Source: Xenophilus aerolatus
GTDB taxonomy: Bacteria > Pseudomonadota > Gammaproteobacteria > Burkholderiales > Burkholderiaceae_C
Length of the DNA: 64,000 nucleotides
Reading direction: 5' to 3'
Assembly (NCBI GenBank): GCA_029968055.1
Contig: JASCNX010000002.1
Location: 124,001-188,000 of the forward strand
The position numbers were made by a program, and so were the translations under genes. Position 1 is the first letter of the stretch; the number at the start of each line of letters is the position of its first letter. A model generated the notes under the pieces. The model had not been told where the DNA came from and did not search any database. It saw only the letters and a program-made list of their open reading frames with translations. This document shows positions 1 to 7,409 of the stretch, one piece after another.

Positions 1-1
1 G

Positions 2-658
2 CTGGCCGCGATCTTCGGCTACGTGCTGGAGTGGGTGTTCTTCAGCTACCTCTACCAGCGCGACCACCTGCAGCAGGTGCTGATGACCTACGGCCTGATC
101 CTCGTCTTCGAGGAACTGCGCTCCATCCTGCTGGGCAACGACGTGCACGGCGTGAAGGTGCCGCCCTGGCTGGACGGCAGCTTCGCGCTGGGCGACGTGA
201 TGAGCTACCCCTGGTACCGCCTCTTCGCGTCGGCCGCCTGCATCGTGCTGGCGGCGGCGCTGTACTGGGTGGTCAACCGCACGCGCCTGGGCATGATGAT
301 CCGCGCCGGCGCAAGCAACCGCGACATGGTGCGCGGGCTGGGCATCGACATCCGCCGGCTGTACCGCATCGTGTTCGCGGGCGGCGTGGCGCTGGCGGCG
401 CTGGCCGGCATGATCTCGGCGCCCATGTCCTCGGTGTACCCCAACATGGGCGCGAGCGTGCTCATCATCTGCTTCGTGGTGGTGGTGATCGGCGGCATCG
501 GCTCCATCACCGGCGCGCTCATCGCCTCGCTGCTCGTGGGCTTCGTCGACACCTTCGGCAAGGTCTTCTTCGCCGAGATCAGCGGCATCGGCGTCTACGT
601 GCTGATGGCCGCGGTGCTGATCTGGCGGCCCGAGGGACTGATGGGGAGGCGCACGTGA
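2..658 (+). CDS. livH: Branched-chain amino acid ABC transporter permease LivH (5' end outside window)
   Basis: Inner-membrane permease of a high-affinity branched-chain amino acid (HAAT-type) importer. The frame is open from base 2, so the start and first part of the gene lie upstream. The visible 218 residues are hydrophobic, with the family's Gly/Ala-rich helices around IGGIGSITGALIAS and a C-terminal WRPEGLMGRR of the kind that ends LivH and LivM proteins. It is followed by livM, livG and livF on the same strand, so it is one half of the membrane channel. The periplasmic binding protein is not in the window and may lie upstream. The transported substrate cannot be read from sequence; leucine/isoleucine/valine is the family default, and amides or aromatic acids are possible. 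Confidence 0.93.
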   Translation: MAAIFGYVLEWVFFSYLYQRDHLQQVLMTYGLILVFEELRSILLGNDVHGVKVPPWLDGSFALGDVMSYPWYRLFASAACIVLAAALYWVVNRTRLGMMIRAGASNRDMVRGLGIDIRRLYRIVFAGGVALAALAGMISAPMSSVYPNMGASVLIICFVVVVIGGIGSITGALIASLLVGFVDTFGKVFFAEISGIGVYVLMAAVLIWRPEGLMGRRT

Positions 659-687
659 AGACGGATGCGGGTACGGGTACGGGTACC

Positions 688-792
688 GGACGCAGAGGAC
701 GCAAAGATTCCGCAGAGGTCGCAAAAGAAGACCTTCGAATTTGCTCGTCCCCCTTCTGCGTCTTCTGCGAAACCTTTGCGTCCTCTGCGTCC
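688..792. repeat. Inverted repeat of the CGCAGAGG type, copy 1
   Basis: The outer arms GGACGCAGAGGACGCAAAG (688-706) and its exact reverse complement (774-792) enclose a second, imperfect pair of CGCAGAGG/CTTCTGCG blocks, so the transcript could fold into a long hairpin. It lies in the livH-livM gap just before the livM start. A near-identical element lies at 16732-16845, and a lone partial block (TTTCGCAGAGGACGC) at about 13067. A short run of GGGTAC units sits immediately before it (about 669-686). It looks like a dispersed non-coding repeat rather than a terminator, as no T-tract follows. Confidence 0.8.
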
Positions 793-806
793 GGAAGTCC
801 GCATTC

Positions 807-1760
807 ATGAACCGCCTTTCCCTCGCGCTGCCGCTGCTGTGCGCCGTGGCCCTCGCGATCGCCGGCCCGATGCTCGGCGGCTACCTGTCCGACCTGGTCG
901 TCAAGGTGATGATCCTGTCGATCTTCGCGTTGAGCCTCGAGCTGCTGGTGGGCATGACCGGCCTCGTGAGCCTGGGCCATGCGGCCTTCTTCGGCATCGG
1001 CGCCTATGCGACGGTGCTGGCCTCGGGCAAGGACGGCGGCAACCTGCTGGTGGTGCTGGTGCTGTCCATGGGCGCGGCGGCGCTGTACGCGCTGGTCACG
1101 GGCGCGCTGAGCCTGCGGACCAGGGGCGTGTACTTCATCATGGTCACGCTGGCCTTCGCGCAGATGGCCTTCTTCGTCTTCCACGACACGCCGGTCGGCG
1201 GCGGCAGCGACGGCATCTACATGTACATCCGGCCGGCCATCGGGCCGATCGACCTGGAGAACCGCACGGTGCTGTTCTACGTGGTGCTGGCAGCGCTGGC
1301 GGGCACCTACGGGCTGCTGGCGCTCATCCGCCGCTCGCGCTTCGGCGCCGCGCTCGCGGGCATCCGCGTCAACGAGCAGCGCATGCGCGCGATGGGCTTT
1401 CCCACCTATGCCTACAAGCTCGCGGCTTTCGTGATCGCCGGCGCGCTCGCGGGCCTGGCGGGCTGCCTGGTCGCTTCGCGCGACGGCGTGGTCAACCCCG
1501 AGCTGCTGGCCTGGCACAACTCGGGCGAGGTGCTGCTGATGATCATCCTGGGTGGCCTGGGCCACCTGCGTGGCGCGGTGCTCGGCGCGGTGGCCTTCAC
1601 GCTGCTCAAGGAGCTGCTGTCGACCCATGCGCTGGTCGGGCCGCTGGCCGACCACTGGCAGCTGAGCCTGGGCATCGTCATCATCGTCTTCGTCGCGCTG
1701 CTGCCCAAGGGCCTGATCGGCATCGCGCAGCGCCTGTCGCCGCAGGGGGCTGCGCGATGA
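807..1760 (+). CDS. livM: Branched-chain amino acid ABC transporter permease LivM
   Basis: Second integral-membrane subunit of the importer, 317 residues, the usual LivM length. It has about nine or ten hydrophobic segments and the LivM signatures ELLVGMTGLVSLGHAAFFG (about residues 45-65) and a late NSGEVLLMIILGG. ATG 807 was chosen because the protein then begins with a typical short polar stretch and a first membrane helix. The frame is open further upstream, but that part is the CGCAGAGG repeat and encodes no membrane-like sequence. It overlaps livG by four bases (ATGA), indicating translational coupling. With LivH it forms the channel energised by LivG and LivF. Confidence 0.95.
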   Translation: MNRLSLALPLLCAVALAIAGPMLGGYLSDLVVKVMILSIFALSLELLVGMTGLVSLGHAAFFGIGAYATVLASGKDGGNLLVVLVLSMGAAALYALVTGALSLRTRGVYFIMVTLAFAQMAFFVFHDTPVGGGSDGIYMYIRPAIGPIDLENRTVLFYVVLAALAGTYGLLALIRRSRFGAALAGIRVNEQRMRAMGFPTYAYKLAAFVIAGALAGLAGCLVASRDGVVNPELLAWHNSGEVLLMIILGGLGHLRGAVLGAVAFTLLKELLSTHALVGPLADHWQLSLGIVIIVFVALLPKGLIGIAQRLSPQGAAR

Positions 1761-2503
1761 GCCGCTTCCTCCAGGTCGAGGGCCTCACGCGCCGCTTCGG
1801 CGGCCTGGTGGCCGTGAACACCGTCACGCTCGACCTGCACGTGGGCGAGGTGCATGCCGTCATCGGCACCAACGGCGCGGGCAAGTCGACGCTGATCAAC
1901 ATGCTCTCGGGCGAAATCGCCGCCTCGGCCGGGCGCGTCACGCTCGAAGGCGAGGACATCACCGCGCGCAGCCAGCCGCGGCGCGCGCTGGACGGCGTGG
2001 GCCGCAGCTACCAGCGCACCACCATCTTCCCGGAGTTCACGGTGCTGGAGAACTGCCGCCTCGCCGCGCAGGCCGCGCATCCGCGGCCGTGGGCGCTGTG
2101 GGAGTCGAGCCGCGGCTGCGCCACCAGCAACGCCGCCGCGCAAGCCGCCCTGGAGGCCACCGGCCTGCGCAGCGAGGCCGAACGCATCGCGGGCACGCTG
2201 AGCCACGGTGCCAAGCGCCAGCTGGAGGTCGCCATGTGCCTGGCCACGCGCCCGCGCGTATTGCTGCTCGACGAACCGCTGGCCGGCATGGGCGCCGAGG
2301 AGACCGACCGCATGCTGGGCCTGCTGGCGCAGCTCAAGGCCTCGCACGCCATCCTGCTGGTGGAGCACGACATGGACGCCGTGTTCCGCATCGCCGACCG
2401 CATCACCGTGATGGTCAACGGCGCCGTGATCGCGACCGGCGACCCGGCCGCGATCCGCACCAACCCCGACGTGCGCACGGCCTACCTCGGTGAAGAGCAT
2501 TGA
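1757..2503 (+). CDS. livG: Branched-chain amino acid ABC transporter ATPase LivG
   Basis: Cytoplasmic ATPase subunit, 248 residues. The motifs are in order: Walker A GTNGAGKST (about residues 36-44), Q-loop near RSYQRT, ABC signature in the LivG form LSHGAKRQLEVA, Walker B VLLLDEPLAGMG and the switch histidine in LLVEHDMD. The C-terminus follows the LivG pattern (ATGDPAAIRTNPDVRTAYLGE). Its ATG overlaps the livM stop. It pairs with LivF as the second ATPase. The internal segment between Q-loop and signature (ESSRGCATSNAAAQ) is ordinary for the family. Confidence 0.95.
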   Translation: MSRFLQVEGLTRRFGGLVAVNTVTLDLHVGEVHAVIGTNGAGKSTLINMLSGEIAASAGRVTLEGEDITARSQPRRALDGVGRSYQRTTIFPEFTVLENCRLAAQAAHPRPWALWESSRGCATSNAAAQAALEATGLRSEAERIAGTLSHGAKRQLEVAMCLATRPRVLLLDEPLAGMGAEETDRMLGLLAQLKASHAILLVEHDMDAVFRIADRITVMVNGAVIATGDPAAIRTNPDVRTAYLGEEH

Positions 2504-2565
2504 TCCGCGCCGTCATGGCCTCGACACCGATACCCGGCTTGAGCGCGTCATGAAATCGCCCACCC

Positions 2566-2625
2566 CCGTTCGGGCTGAGCCTGTCGAAGCCTTGCGCGGC
2601 GCTTCGACAAGCTCAGCGTGAACGG
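2566..2625. repeat. GTTCGGGCTGAGC palindromic repeat, copy 1
   Basis: A 60-bp palindrome with arms CCGTTCGGGCTGAGC (2566-2580) and GCTCAGCGTGAACGG (2611-2625), with TGTCGAAGC/GCTTCGACA inside. It sits in the livG-livF gap. A second full copy is at 14403-14461 and a half copy at about 14381-14396. Repeats of this core are common between genes in proteobacteria. A hairpin here could change the ratio of LivF to the other subunits, but that is not shown. Confidence 0.85.
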
Positions 2626-2665
2626 TTCCGGGCTGCCGTCCGGACCACCTGAAGAGACATCCGCC

Positions 2666-3367
2666 ATGCTCTCCATCCGCGACCTCAACACCTACTACGG
2701 CGACAGCCACATCCTGCGCGGCGTCGACGCCGATGTGCCCGCCGCTACCTCCGTCGGCCTGCTCGGCCGCAACGGCATGGGCAAGACCACCCTGATCCGC
2801 AGCGTGATGGGCTACGTGCGCCCGGCCTCCGGCCAGGTGCAGTGCGACGGCCGGCCCGTCACCGGCTGGGCGCCCGAGAAGATGGCGCGGCTGGGCATCG
2901 GCTACGTGCCCGAAGGCCGCGGCATCTTCCCCAACCTCACGGTGCGCGAGAACCTCGTCATGGCCGCGCGCCCCGGCACCGACGGCCGGCGCGACTGGAC
3001 CTTCGAGCGCGTGATGGCCACCTTTCCGCGCCTGGCGGAACGCCTCTCGCACGGCGGCCAGCAGCTCTCGGGCGGCGAGCAGCAGATGCTCTCCATCGGC
3101 CGCGCGCTCATGACCAACCCGCGGCTCATGATCCTCGACGAGGCCACCGAGGGCCTCGCGCCGCTGGTCGTCGCCGAGATCTGGCGCGTGATCGCCGAGA
3201 TCCGCGGCACCGGCATCGCCACCCTCATCGTGGACCGCGACTGGCACAAGGTGCTGCACCACACCGACCAGGCGGTGGTGATGGAGAAGGGCCGCATCGT
3301 GCTCGCCGGTGCGTCGGCCGAGCTGCTCGCGCAGCCGCAGGCGTTGGCGGAGCGGCTGGGCGTCTGA
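2666..3367 (+). CDS. livF: Branched-chain amino acid ABC transporter ATPase LivF
   Basis: Second ATPase subunit, 233 residues. It shows Walker A GRNGMGKTT, signature LSGGEQQMLSIGRAL and Walker B LMILDEATEGLAPLV, with the LivF hallmark GYVPEGRGIFPNLTVRENL. ATG 2666 was chosen over an in-frame GTG at 2618, because the family normally begins directly with the first beta strand (MLSIRDLNTYYG). The switch region reads LIVDRDWHKVLHHTD where most LivF proteins have VEQN, so this is a divergent LivF branch. It is separated from livG by 162 bp holding a palindromic repeat, but is very probably part of the same operon. Confidence 0.93.
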   Translation: MLSIRDLNTYYGDSHILRGVDADVPAATSVGLLGRNGMGKTTLIRSVMGYVRPASGQVQCDGRPVTGWAPEKMARLGIGYVPEGRGIFPNLTVRENLVMAARPGTDGRRDWTFERVMATFPRLAERLSHGGQQLSGGEQQMLSIGRALMTNPRLMILDEATEGLAPLVVAEIWRVIAEIRGTGIATLIVDRDWHKVLHHTDQAVVMEKGRIVLAGASAELLAQPQALAERLGV

Positions 3368-3419
3368 AGCGGCACAGTCCGTCGTGCGGTAGGCCACAGA
3401 CACGGCCGCACAATCGCGC

Positions 3420-4058
3420 ATGCCCTCGGAGCCCCCGATGCCACCCATGCCGCTCGTCGCCGTCCTCCGCCTGGCCTTCGGCCTGCTCGTGCTCGTCGCC
3501 ATCGGCTGGCAGCTGCGGCTGCACATCGGCCTGCACCTGAGCGTGCCCAACTTCTTCAGCTTCTTCACCAACATTTCGAACCTGTTCGCGGCCGGCGTGC
3601 TCATTGCCGCCGCGCTGCGCCAATGGACCGGTGCGACGCCCTCGGCGGCCTTCGACACCCTGCGTGCACTGGCGGCCACCTTCATGCTCGTGGTCGGCGT
3701 GGTGTTCGCCGTGCTGCTGCGTGACGTCGACCTCGGCGCGCTGCGGCCCTGGGTGAATTCGGTGCTGCACCACGTGATGCCCGTGGTGCTGGTGCTCGAT
3801 TGGCTGCTGTGGCCGCCGCGCCCCGCTGTCGGCTTCCGCCCCCTGCGCTGGGTGCTGGCGCTGGGTGTGCTGTACCTCGCGTACACGATGGTGCGCGGCG
3901 CGATGGTGGGCTGGTATCCCTACCCGTTCCTCAACCCGGCGAATGTGGGCGGGTACGGTGGCGTGGCGGTGTATGCCGCCGGCGTCGCGCTCACCTTCGT
4001 GCTTGGTGGGTGGGTGTTGATGGCGTGGGCGAATCGGCGCGTGCATTCGGCTCCATAG
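3420..4058 (+). CDS. Pr6Pr family integral membrane protein
   Basis: A 212-residue protein with about six predicted membrane segments. It carries family-type blocks: FFSFFTNISNLFAAGVLIA (residues about 40-60), a central LHHVMPVVLVLDWLLWPP and GWYPYPFLNP near 165. These match the FAR-17a/AIG1-like Pr6Pr group, whose bacterial members have no settled function. Closely spaced Met codons at the N-terminus (residues 1, 7, 10) leave the exact start open. It stands alone, 52 bp after livF, and could be read through from that operon. No catalytic role is claimed. Confidence 0.75.
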   Translation: MPSEPPMPPMPLVAVLRLAFGLLVLVAIGWQLRLHIGLHLSVPNFFSFFTNISNLFAAGVLIAAALRQWTGATPSAAFDTLRALAATFMLVVGVVFAVLLRDVDLGALRPWVNSVLHHVMPVVLVLDWLLWPPRPAVGFRPLRWVLALGVLYLAYTMVRGAMVGWYPYPFLNPANVGGYGGVAVYAAGVALTFVLGGWVLMAWANRRVHSAP

Positions 4059-4193
4059 GCTCCTGGCCCCGCCAGTTGCCGTCGGCCTGCAGCGCCCGCT
4101 ATCTGCGCGGTGCTCCCGTGTGGTTCACGGCAGCGAAGGTCTATTCGCCTTGCAGGCGAGTAGGAGTGCGCGCGACGCAGGGCCGCGCCGCGG

Positions 4194-4559
4194 TCAGCCG
4201 GGCGAGTGGCAGACGGCTTCGACGTTGTGCCCGTCCGGGTCGAGCACGAAGGCGCCGTAGTAGTTCGCGTGGTAGTGCGGCCGGATGCCCGGGGCGCCGT
4301 TGTCCTTGCCGCCCGCGGCGAGTGCGGCCGCATAAAAGGCGTCGACCTGCTCGCGGGTGTCGGCCACGAAGGCGAGGTGCAGATGCGCAGGCCGCTCCTT
4401 GGTCTCGGACATCCACAGCGACGGCTTGCCGTTGCGCCCCAGTCCCAAGCCGTAGGGGCCTTCCATCGCGATCTCGACGCCCAGCGGTTGGAGCGCTTGC
4501 AGGTAGAACGCCTTGCTCTCGGCCAGGTTCGTGACGCCGAAGCCTATGTGGTCGAACAT
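4194..4559 (-). CDS. VOC (glyoxalase/bleomycin-resistance fold) protein
   Basis: A 121-residue single-domain VOC protein. The start is MFDHIGFGVTNL, the first beta strand with the usual His. The second half has HLHLAFVADTREQVDAFYAAAL followed by YYGAFVLDPDGHNVEAVCH, the classic end of the fold with an acidic metal ligand in DPDGHNVEAV. The in-frame sequence upstream to 4643 has no family features and would run into the attC-like region. The substrate is unknown; glyoxalase, dioxygenase and antibiotic-binding roles all occur in the fold. Confidence 0.85.
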   Translation of the reverse strand: MFDHIGFGVTNLAESKAFYLQALQPLGVEIAMEGPYGLGLGRNGKPSLWMSETKERPAHLHLAFVADTREQVDAFYAAALAAGGKDNGAPGIRPHYHANYYGAFVLDPDGHNVEAVCHSPG

Positions 4560-4646
4560 CGTCTTCTGCTCAGATTGTGGTGGTGGGGAGATTGTGGCGT
4601 CGGCGGTTCGGCGGAGCGTGCGGCAGATCAACTTCAGCGACACCCG

Positions 4647-4710
4647 CTCACGACGCCCGAGGTCACCTCGGCCTTCGCGTTTGGGGCCGGAGCCTCAGGC
4701 GATGTTATGG
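4647..4710 (-). other. attC-like palindrome after the second cassette ORF
   Basis: Read on the minus strand, this begins with CCATAAC and a spaced inverted repeat follows: CGCCTGAGG-CTC-CGGCC pairs with GGCCGAGG-TGACCTC-GGGCG around a short CGCGAA loop. The opening CCATAA is complementary to the TTATGG at the upstream edge of the same gene segment (5474-5480). That relation is expected between the inverse core site and the start of an integron cassette. The distal core (about GTCGTGAGC) is degenerate. The call is structural; no integrase gene is in the window. Confidence 0.45.
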
Positions 4711-4827
4711 AGGGGCGGCAGTACAAAGCGAGCGAGCTCGTTGAGCAAGTCCGTCCGGCAGTCTTCCAGCGTGCCATAGGTGCACCTTGCGGCACATGGC
4801 CAGTGCTTGTCCGTGTCGAATGACATA

Positions 4828-5427
4828 CTAGGCCGCACCGAGACCCTTTCCATCGAAGGTTGGTTCCGTACGCGGATCGCTGAGTATCTCGCTGTCGCTC
4901 GCTCCCTCAGCGACTGCGCGCCTCCCAGCTTCCAACTGTTCTTCGTATGAAAGCGAAGGAAGATCAGGGAAAACCACTTGCAGGTTTGCGATCAGTTCGC
5001 CAGCAACGCTGGCGTCTAGTTTTTCGGAGTACTTGGCCAAGTACCAAAGCTGAAATACCTGAAGTTGAACGGGCGACCGCTTGTACAGCCGGATGTAGTC
5101 CTCGACTGCGAGGTAGAGCAGACCTTCCACATGAGTAGCTGTCAGAGGCGGCAGCTCCGCTTCTGCATCACGATCCGCATGCTTGAAGAAGTTCCTGTAG
5201 GGCGCATTGATGTAGTCCCACTTCAGGTCCTTACCCGAAGGAACGTTCTCCCGAGCCTGGACTGACATGCTTGAGACGCCTGCCCTAACGCATAGGACAT
5301 CAATGACTTCCCATGCATTCGCTCCGAGCGAATACACCGAGACCTCGTCGGCGCCAGCAAAGTACAAGTCAATCGCGGTCGCAAGCTGCCGGCGTGCCAC
5401 AGCGGACTTGGTCAGAGGCGCTCGCAT
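4828..5427 (-). CDS. Orphan protein, paralogue of the gene at 5578-6159
   Basis: A 199-residue soluble protein of unknown function. ATG 5427 (MRAPLTKSAVARRQLATAI) is preferred over an in-frame ATG 72 bases upstream, because the shared family begins at this point. Residues about 7-50 align with the neighbouring protein at 5578-6159 (shared pattern QL.TAI.L, then D.IS..SL..A, then a hydrophobic helix). It also has a NFFKHAD motif near residue 82. That motif and the helical pattern resemble helical toxin-like or HEPN-type folds, but no catalytic motif can be named. Codon use is less GC-rich than in the surrounding genes, consistent with transfer. It is flanked by attC-like palindromes. Confidence 0.7.
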   Translation of the reverse strand: MRAPLTKSAVARRQLATAIDLYFAGADEVSVYSLGANAWEVIDVLCVRAGVSSMSVQARENVPSGKDLKWDYINAPYRNFFKHADRDAEAELPPLTATHVEGLLYLAVEDYIRLYKRSPVQLQVFQLWYLAKYSEKLDASVAGELIANLQVVFPDLPSLSYEEQLEAGRRAVAEGASDSEILSDPRTEPTFDGKGLGAA

Positions 5428-5473
5428 TGTGTGCGGCCTACTTCGGAATTGACCGGCGCGCGCCGCTAGTGCG

Positions 5474-5549
5474 CCATAAGGCGTATGGCTTGTCCACACG
5501 CCCTGAGGTGCACTGCTGGCGCGTGTCCGCGTCTAACGACCTGTTAGAG
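5474..5549 (-). other. attC-like site between the two cassette ORFs
   Basis: Read on the minus strand, it starts CTCTAAC-AGGTC-GTTAGAC, the R''-spacer-L'' layout of integron attC sites. It ends 75 bp later at CTTATGG. The two ends fold back on each other imperfectly, with GACACGC opposite GCGTGTG in the stem. The first ten bases on this strand, GCGCTCTAAC, are the exact reverse complement of GTTAGAGCGC at the upstream edge of the same gene segment (6171-6180 on the minus strand). This core-to-inverse-core complementarity is diagnostic of a cassette that once circularised. Confidence 0.55.
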
Positions 5550-5577
5550 CGCTGGCGCACAACATCCATGAATGCGA

Positions 5578-6159
5578 TCACGCGCCCCCCTTCTCAGGCT
5601 TGAAAAGGTCCTGGTACTTCTTCGCGAACCGCGCCTCCATCTTCTTCACCTCCTCAGGACGCTCGGCGTAACGCGTCATCACCTTCTCTCCAGCCGGCTT
5701 CTCGTACGGCTCATTCTCCGTGATCCTCTCGCCGTCGTAGAACATCCAAGTCCACTGGAGCATGGCCTTGATGAAGGGCGGATGGTCTGCAACAAGAATG
5801 TGGTGATTCGCGATCGCCTTGAGGATTGCACCGAGTGCCGAAATGTCTAGATCTAGAGTGACTTCGTCGGGACCACCTTCGTCCATGTGCTTCAGATCAT
5901 TGATATTCAGCTTATCGTTAATGTGCTTCGCGTACTTCGCTTTAGCAGGCGTCTCACCTGAGAGTGCTTCTCGAACTCCCATTGCGTAGTCGGCGAACGG
6001 ATTTTTTCCTGCATTTAGTACAAGCCCGTGGAGGATGCCGTCAGCGGCACCTGCGAGTGAAATTGCGGAGATGCGGTCCCTGCGGCTGATGAAAAGCCCG
6101 ATCGCAGTTTCAAGCTGCTGCTGCGCGAGTGCTAGCTTCTTGTGCGTCGATTCAGCCAC
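5578..6159 (-). CDS. Orphan protein, paralogue of the gene at 4828-5427
   Basis: A 193-residue soluble protein of unknown function, starting at GTG 6159 (MAESTHKKLALAQQQLETAI) with an AGGAG-type ribosome binding site eight bases upstream. Residues 9-45 resemble the downstream neighbour (QLETAIGLF, then DRISAISLAGAADGIL). Beyond that the two diverge; this copy continues with a Lys/Asp-rich region ending FAKKYQDLFKPEKGGA. The composition is less GC-rich than its surroundings. The gene lies between a core-site-like GTTAGAG (6174-6180, minus strand) and the attC-like site at 5474-5549, as a cassette ORF would. Confidence 0.72.
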   Translation of the reverse strand: MAESTHKKLALAQQQLETAIGLFISRRDRISAISLAGAADGILHGLVLNAGKNPFADYAMGVREALSGETPAKAKYAKHINDKLNINDLKHMDEGGPDEVTLDLDISALGAILKAIANHHILVADHPPFIKAMLQWTWMFYDGERITENEPYEKPAGEKVMTRYAERPEEVKKMEARFAKKYQDLFKPEKGGA

Positions 6160-6588
6160 GGTGGTCTCCTGCGCTCTAACATGGTTCTAAGGTGAACGGG
6201 TTGCCGCGTAACCCTTCCTAGTGTCTCCCTAACACCGCCCAGCCAACCATCCCGAAACCCGCATGACTGCTGGCGTCGTGAATGATCGTGGATGGGTGCA
6301 TCCAGTACCAGAAGGCTGCTAAGAGCGGCTCCTTCCGTGGTGGGGTCGAAATGCCGCGCTCTGGACTGCAGTGCAATGCATCGGGTCGGCGGAGCGGATA
6401 CCTAGGGCGAATCCGCGCCAATCAACAGACACCGGCCTGACTTGCCTCGGTCGGCACCACCGTCTTTCAGTGCGATCGGATCGAATAGGCGAAAGACCTC
6501 GACCGTCAAGCAGATGCCAAGCCATCCCGCGTGTCGCGGAAATGCCCGCGCCACAATGCCCCCATCCCCCACCCAAGGACGACACCCC
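6160..6588. other. Gene-free stretch beside the cassette array
   Basis: No supported gene. On the minus strand at 6174-6240 there are GTTAGAG and GTTAGGG core-like motifs, with a small hairpin between them (GGGTT at 6198-6202, AACCC at 6210-6214). This looks like a degenerate recombination site preceding the first cassette ORF. The rest (6241-6588) holds only short, compositionally unconvincing frames and the probable promoter region of the GST gene. Confidence 0.4.
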
Positions 6589-7296
6589 ATGCCCATCCTC
6601 TCCGACTTCCCCATCACCAAGAAGTGGCCCGCTGCCCACCCCGAGCGCATCCAGTTGTATTCGCTGCCCACGCCCAACGGTGTGAAGGCGTCGATCATGC
6701 TGGAGGAGTGCGGGCTGCCTTACGAGGTGCACCGCGTGGACTTCGGCAAGAACGAGCAGCTCTCGCCCGAGTTCGTCTCGCTCAACCCCAACAACAAGAT
6801 CCCGGCCATGATCGATCCGGACGGGCCGGGCGGCGAGCCGCTGGCGCTGTTCGAGTCGGGCGCGATGCTGATGTACCTGGCGGACAAGACGGGCCGCTTC
6901 ATTCCCGCCGACGCGGCCGGGCGCTGGCACACGCTGCAGTGGGTGATGTTCCAGATGGGCGGCATCGGGCCGATGTTCGGGCAGCTGGGCTTCTTCCATA
7001 AGTTCGCCGGCAAGGACTACGAGGACAAGCGCCCGCGCGACCGCTACGTGGCCGAAAGCAAGCGCCTGCTGGGCGTGCTGGACAAGCACCTCGCGGGCCG
7101 CGACTGGATCATGGGCACGGAGTACACGGTGGCGGACATCGCAAGCTTCCCGTGGATCCGCAACCTGATCGGGTTCTACGAGGCGCGCGAGCTGGTGGGC
7201 TTCGACGAGTTCAAGAACGTGGCGCGTGTGCTCGCGGCCTTCGTGGCACGGCCGGCGGTGGAGCGGGGGCTGCAGATTCCGGCGGCGCCGAAGTAG
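6589..7296 (+). CDS. Glutathione S-transferase, YfcG/YghU type
   Basis: A 235-residue cytosolic GST-fold protein. The N-terminal thioredoxin-like domain carries PTPNGVKASIMLEECGLPYE (about residues 25-45) and NPNNKIPAMIDPDGPGG with ESGAMLMYLAD (about 80-105), the glutathione-binding features of the nu-class disulfide-bond oxidoreductases YfcG/YghU. The C-terminal helical domain includes WIMGTEYTVADIASFPWIRN. ATG 6589 gives the family's usual MPILSDFPITKKWPA opening; the longer open frame upstream has no family sequence. The role is probably thiol-disulfide or peroxide metabolism; the substrate is not determinable. Confidence 0.9.
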   Translation: MPILSDFPITKKWPAAHPERIQLYSLPTPNGVKASIMLEECGLPYEVHRVDFGKNEQLSPEFVSLNPNNKIPAMIDPDGPGGEPLALFESGAMLMYLADKTGRFIPADAAGRWHTLQWVMFQMGGIGPMFGQLGFFHKFAGKDYEDKRPRDRYVAESKRLLGVLDKHLAGRDWIMGTEYTVADIASFPWIRNLIGFYEARELVGFDEFKNVARVLAAFVARPAVERGLQIPAAPK

Positions 7297-7409
7297 TCAT
7301 GGTCGAAGGGTGAGGGCTGGGGGACGCAGCCCCTCACCCGGCCTATCCCCCAGGGGGAGAGGAGCAAGACATTCGGGCGAGGTCGACCGGCGGCTGCGGG
7401 GTCGGCCCG

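Noticed and set aside
668-686. Tandem GGGTAC units as a regulatory or satellite array
   Set aside because: Only about three short units with no further copies; too short to call a separate element.
2566-2625. livG-livF palindrome as a terminator
   Set aside because: It is a hairpin but has no T-tract on either strand and matches a dispersed repeat, so it was called a repeat.
6227-6330. A second attC site reaching upstream from CCCTAAC at 6227
   Set aside because: A core-like motif and a CCAGC/GCTGG stem are present, but the length and the second core do not fit well. It was kept only as a degenerate boundary in the gene-free stretch.
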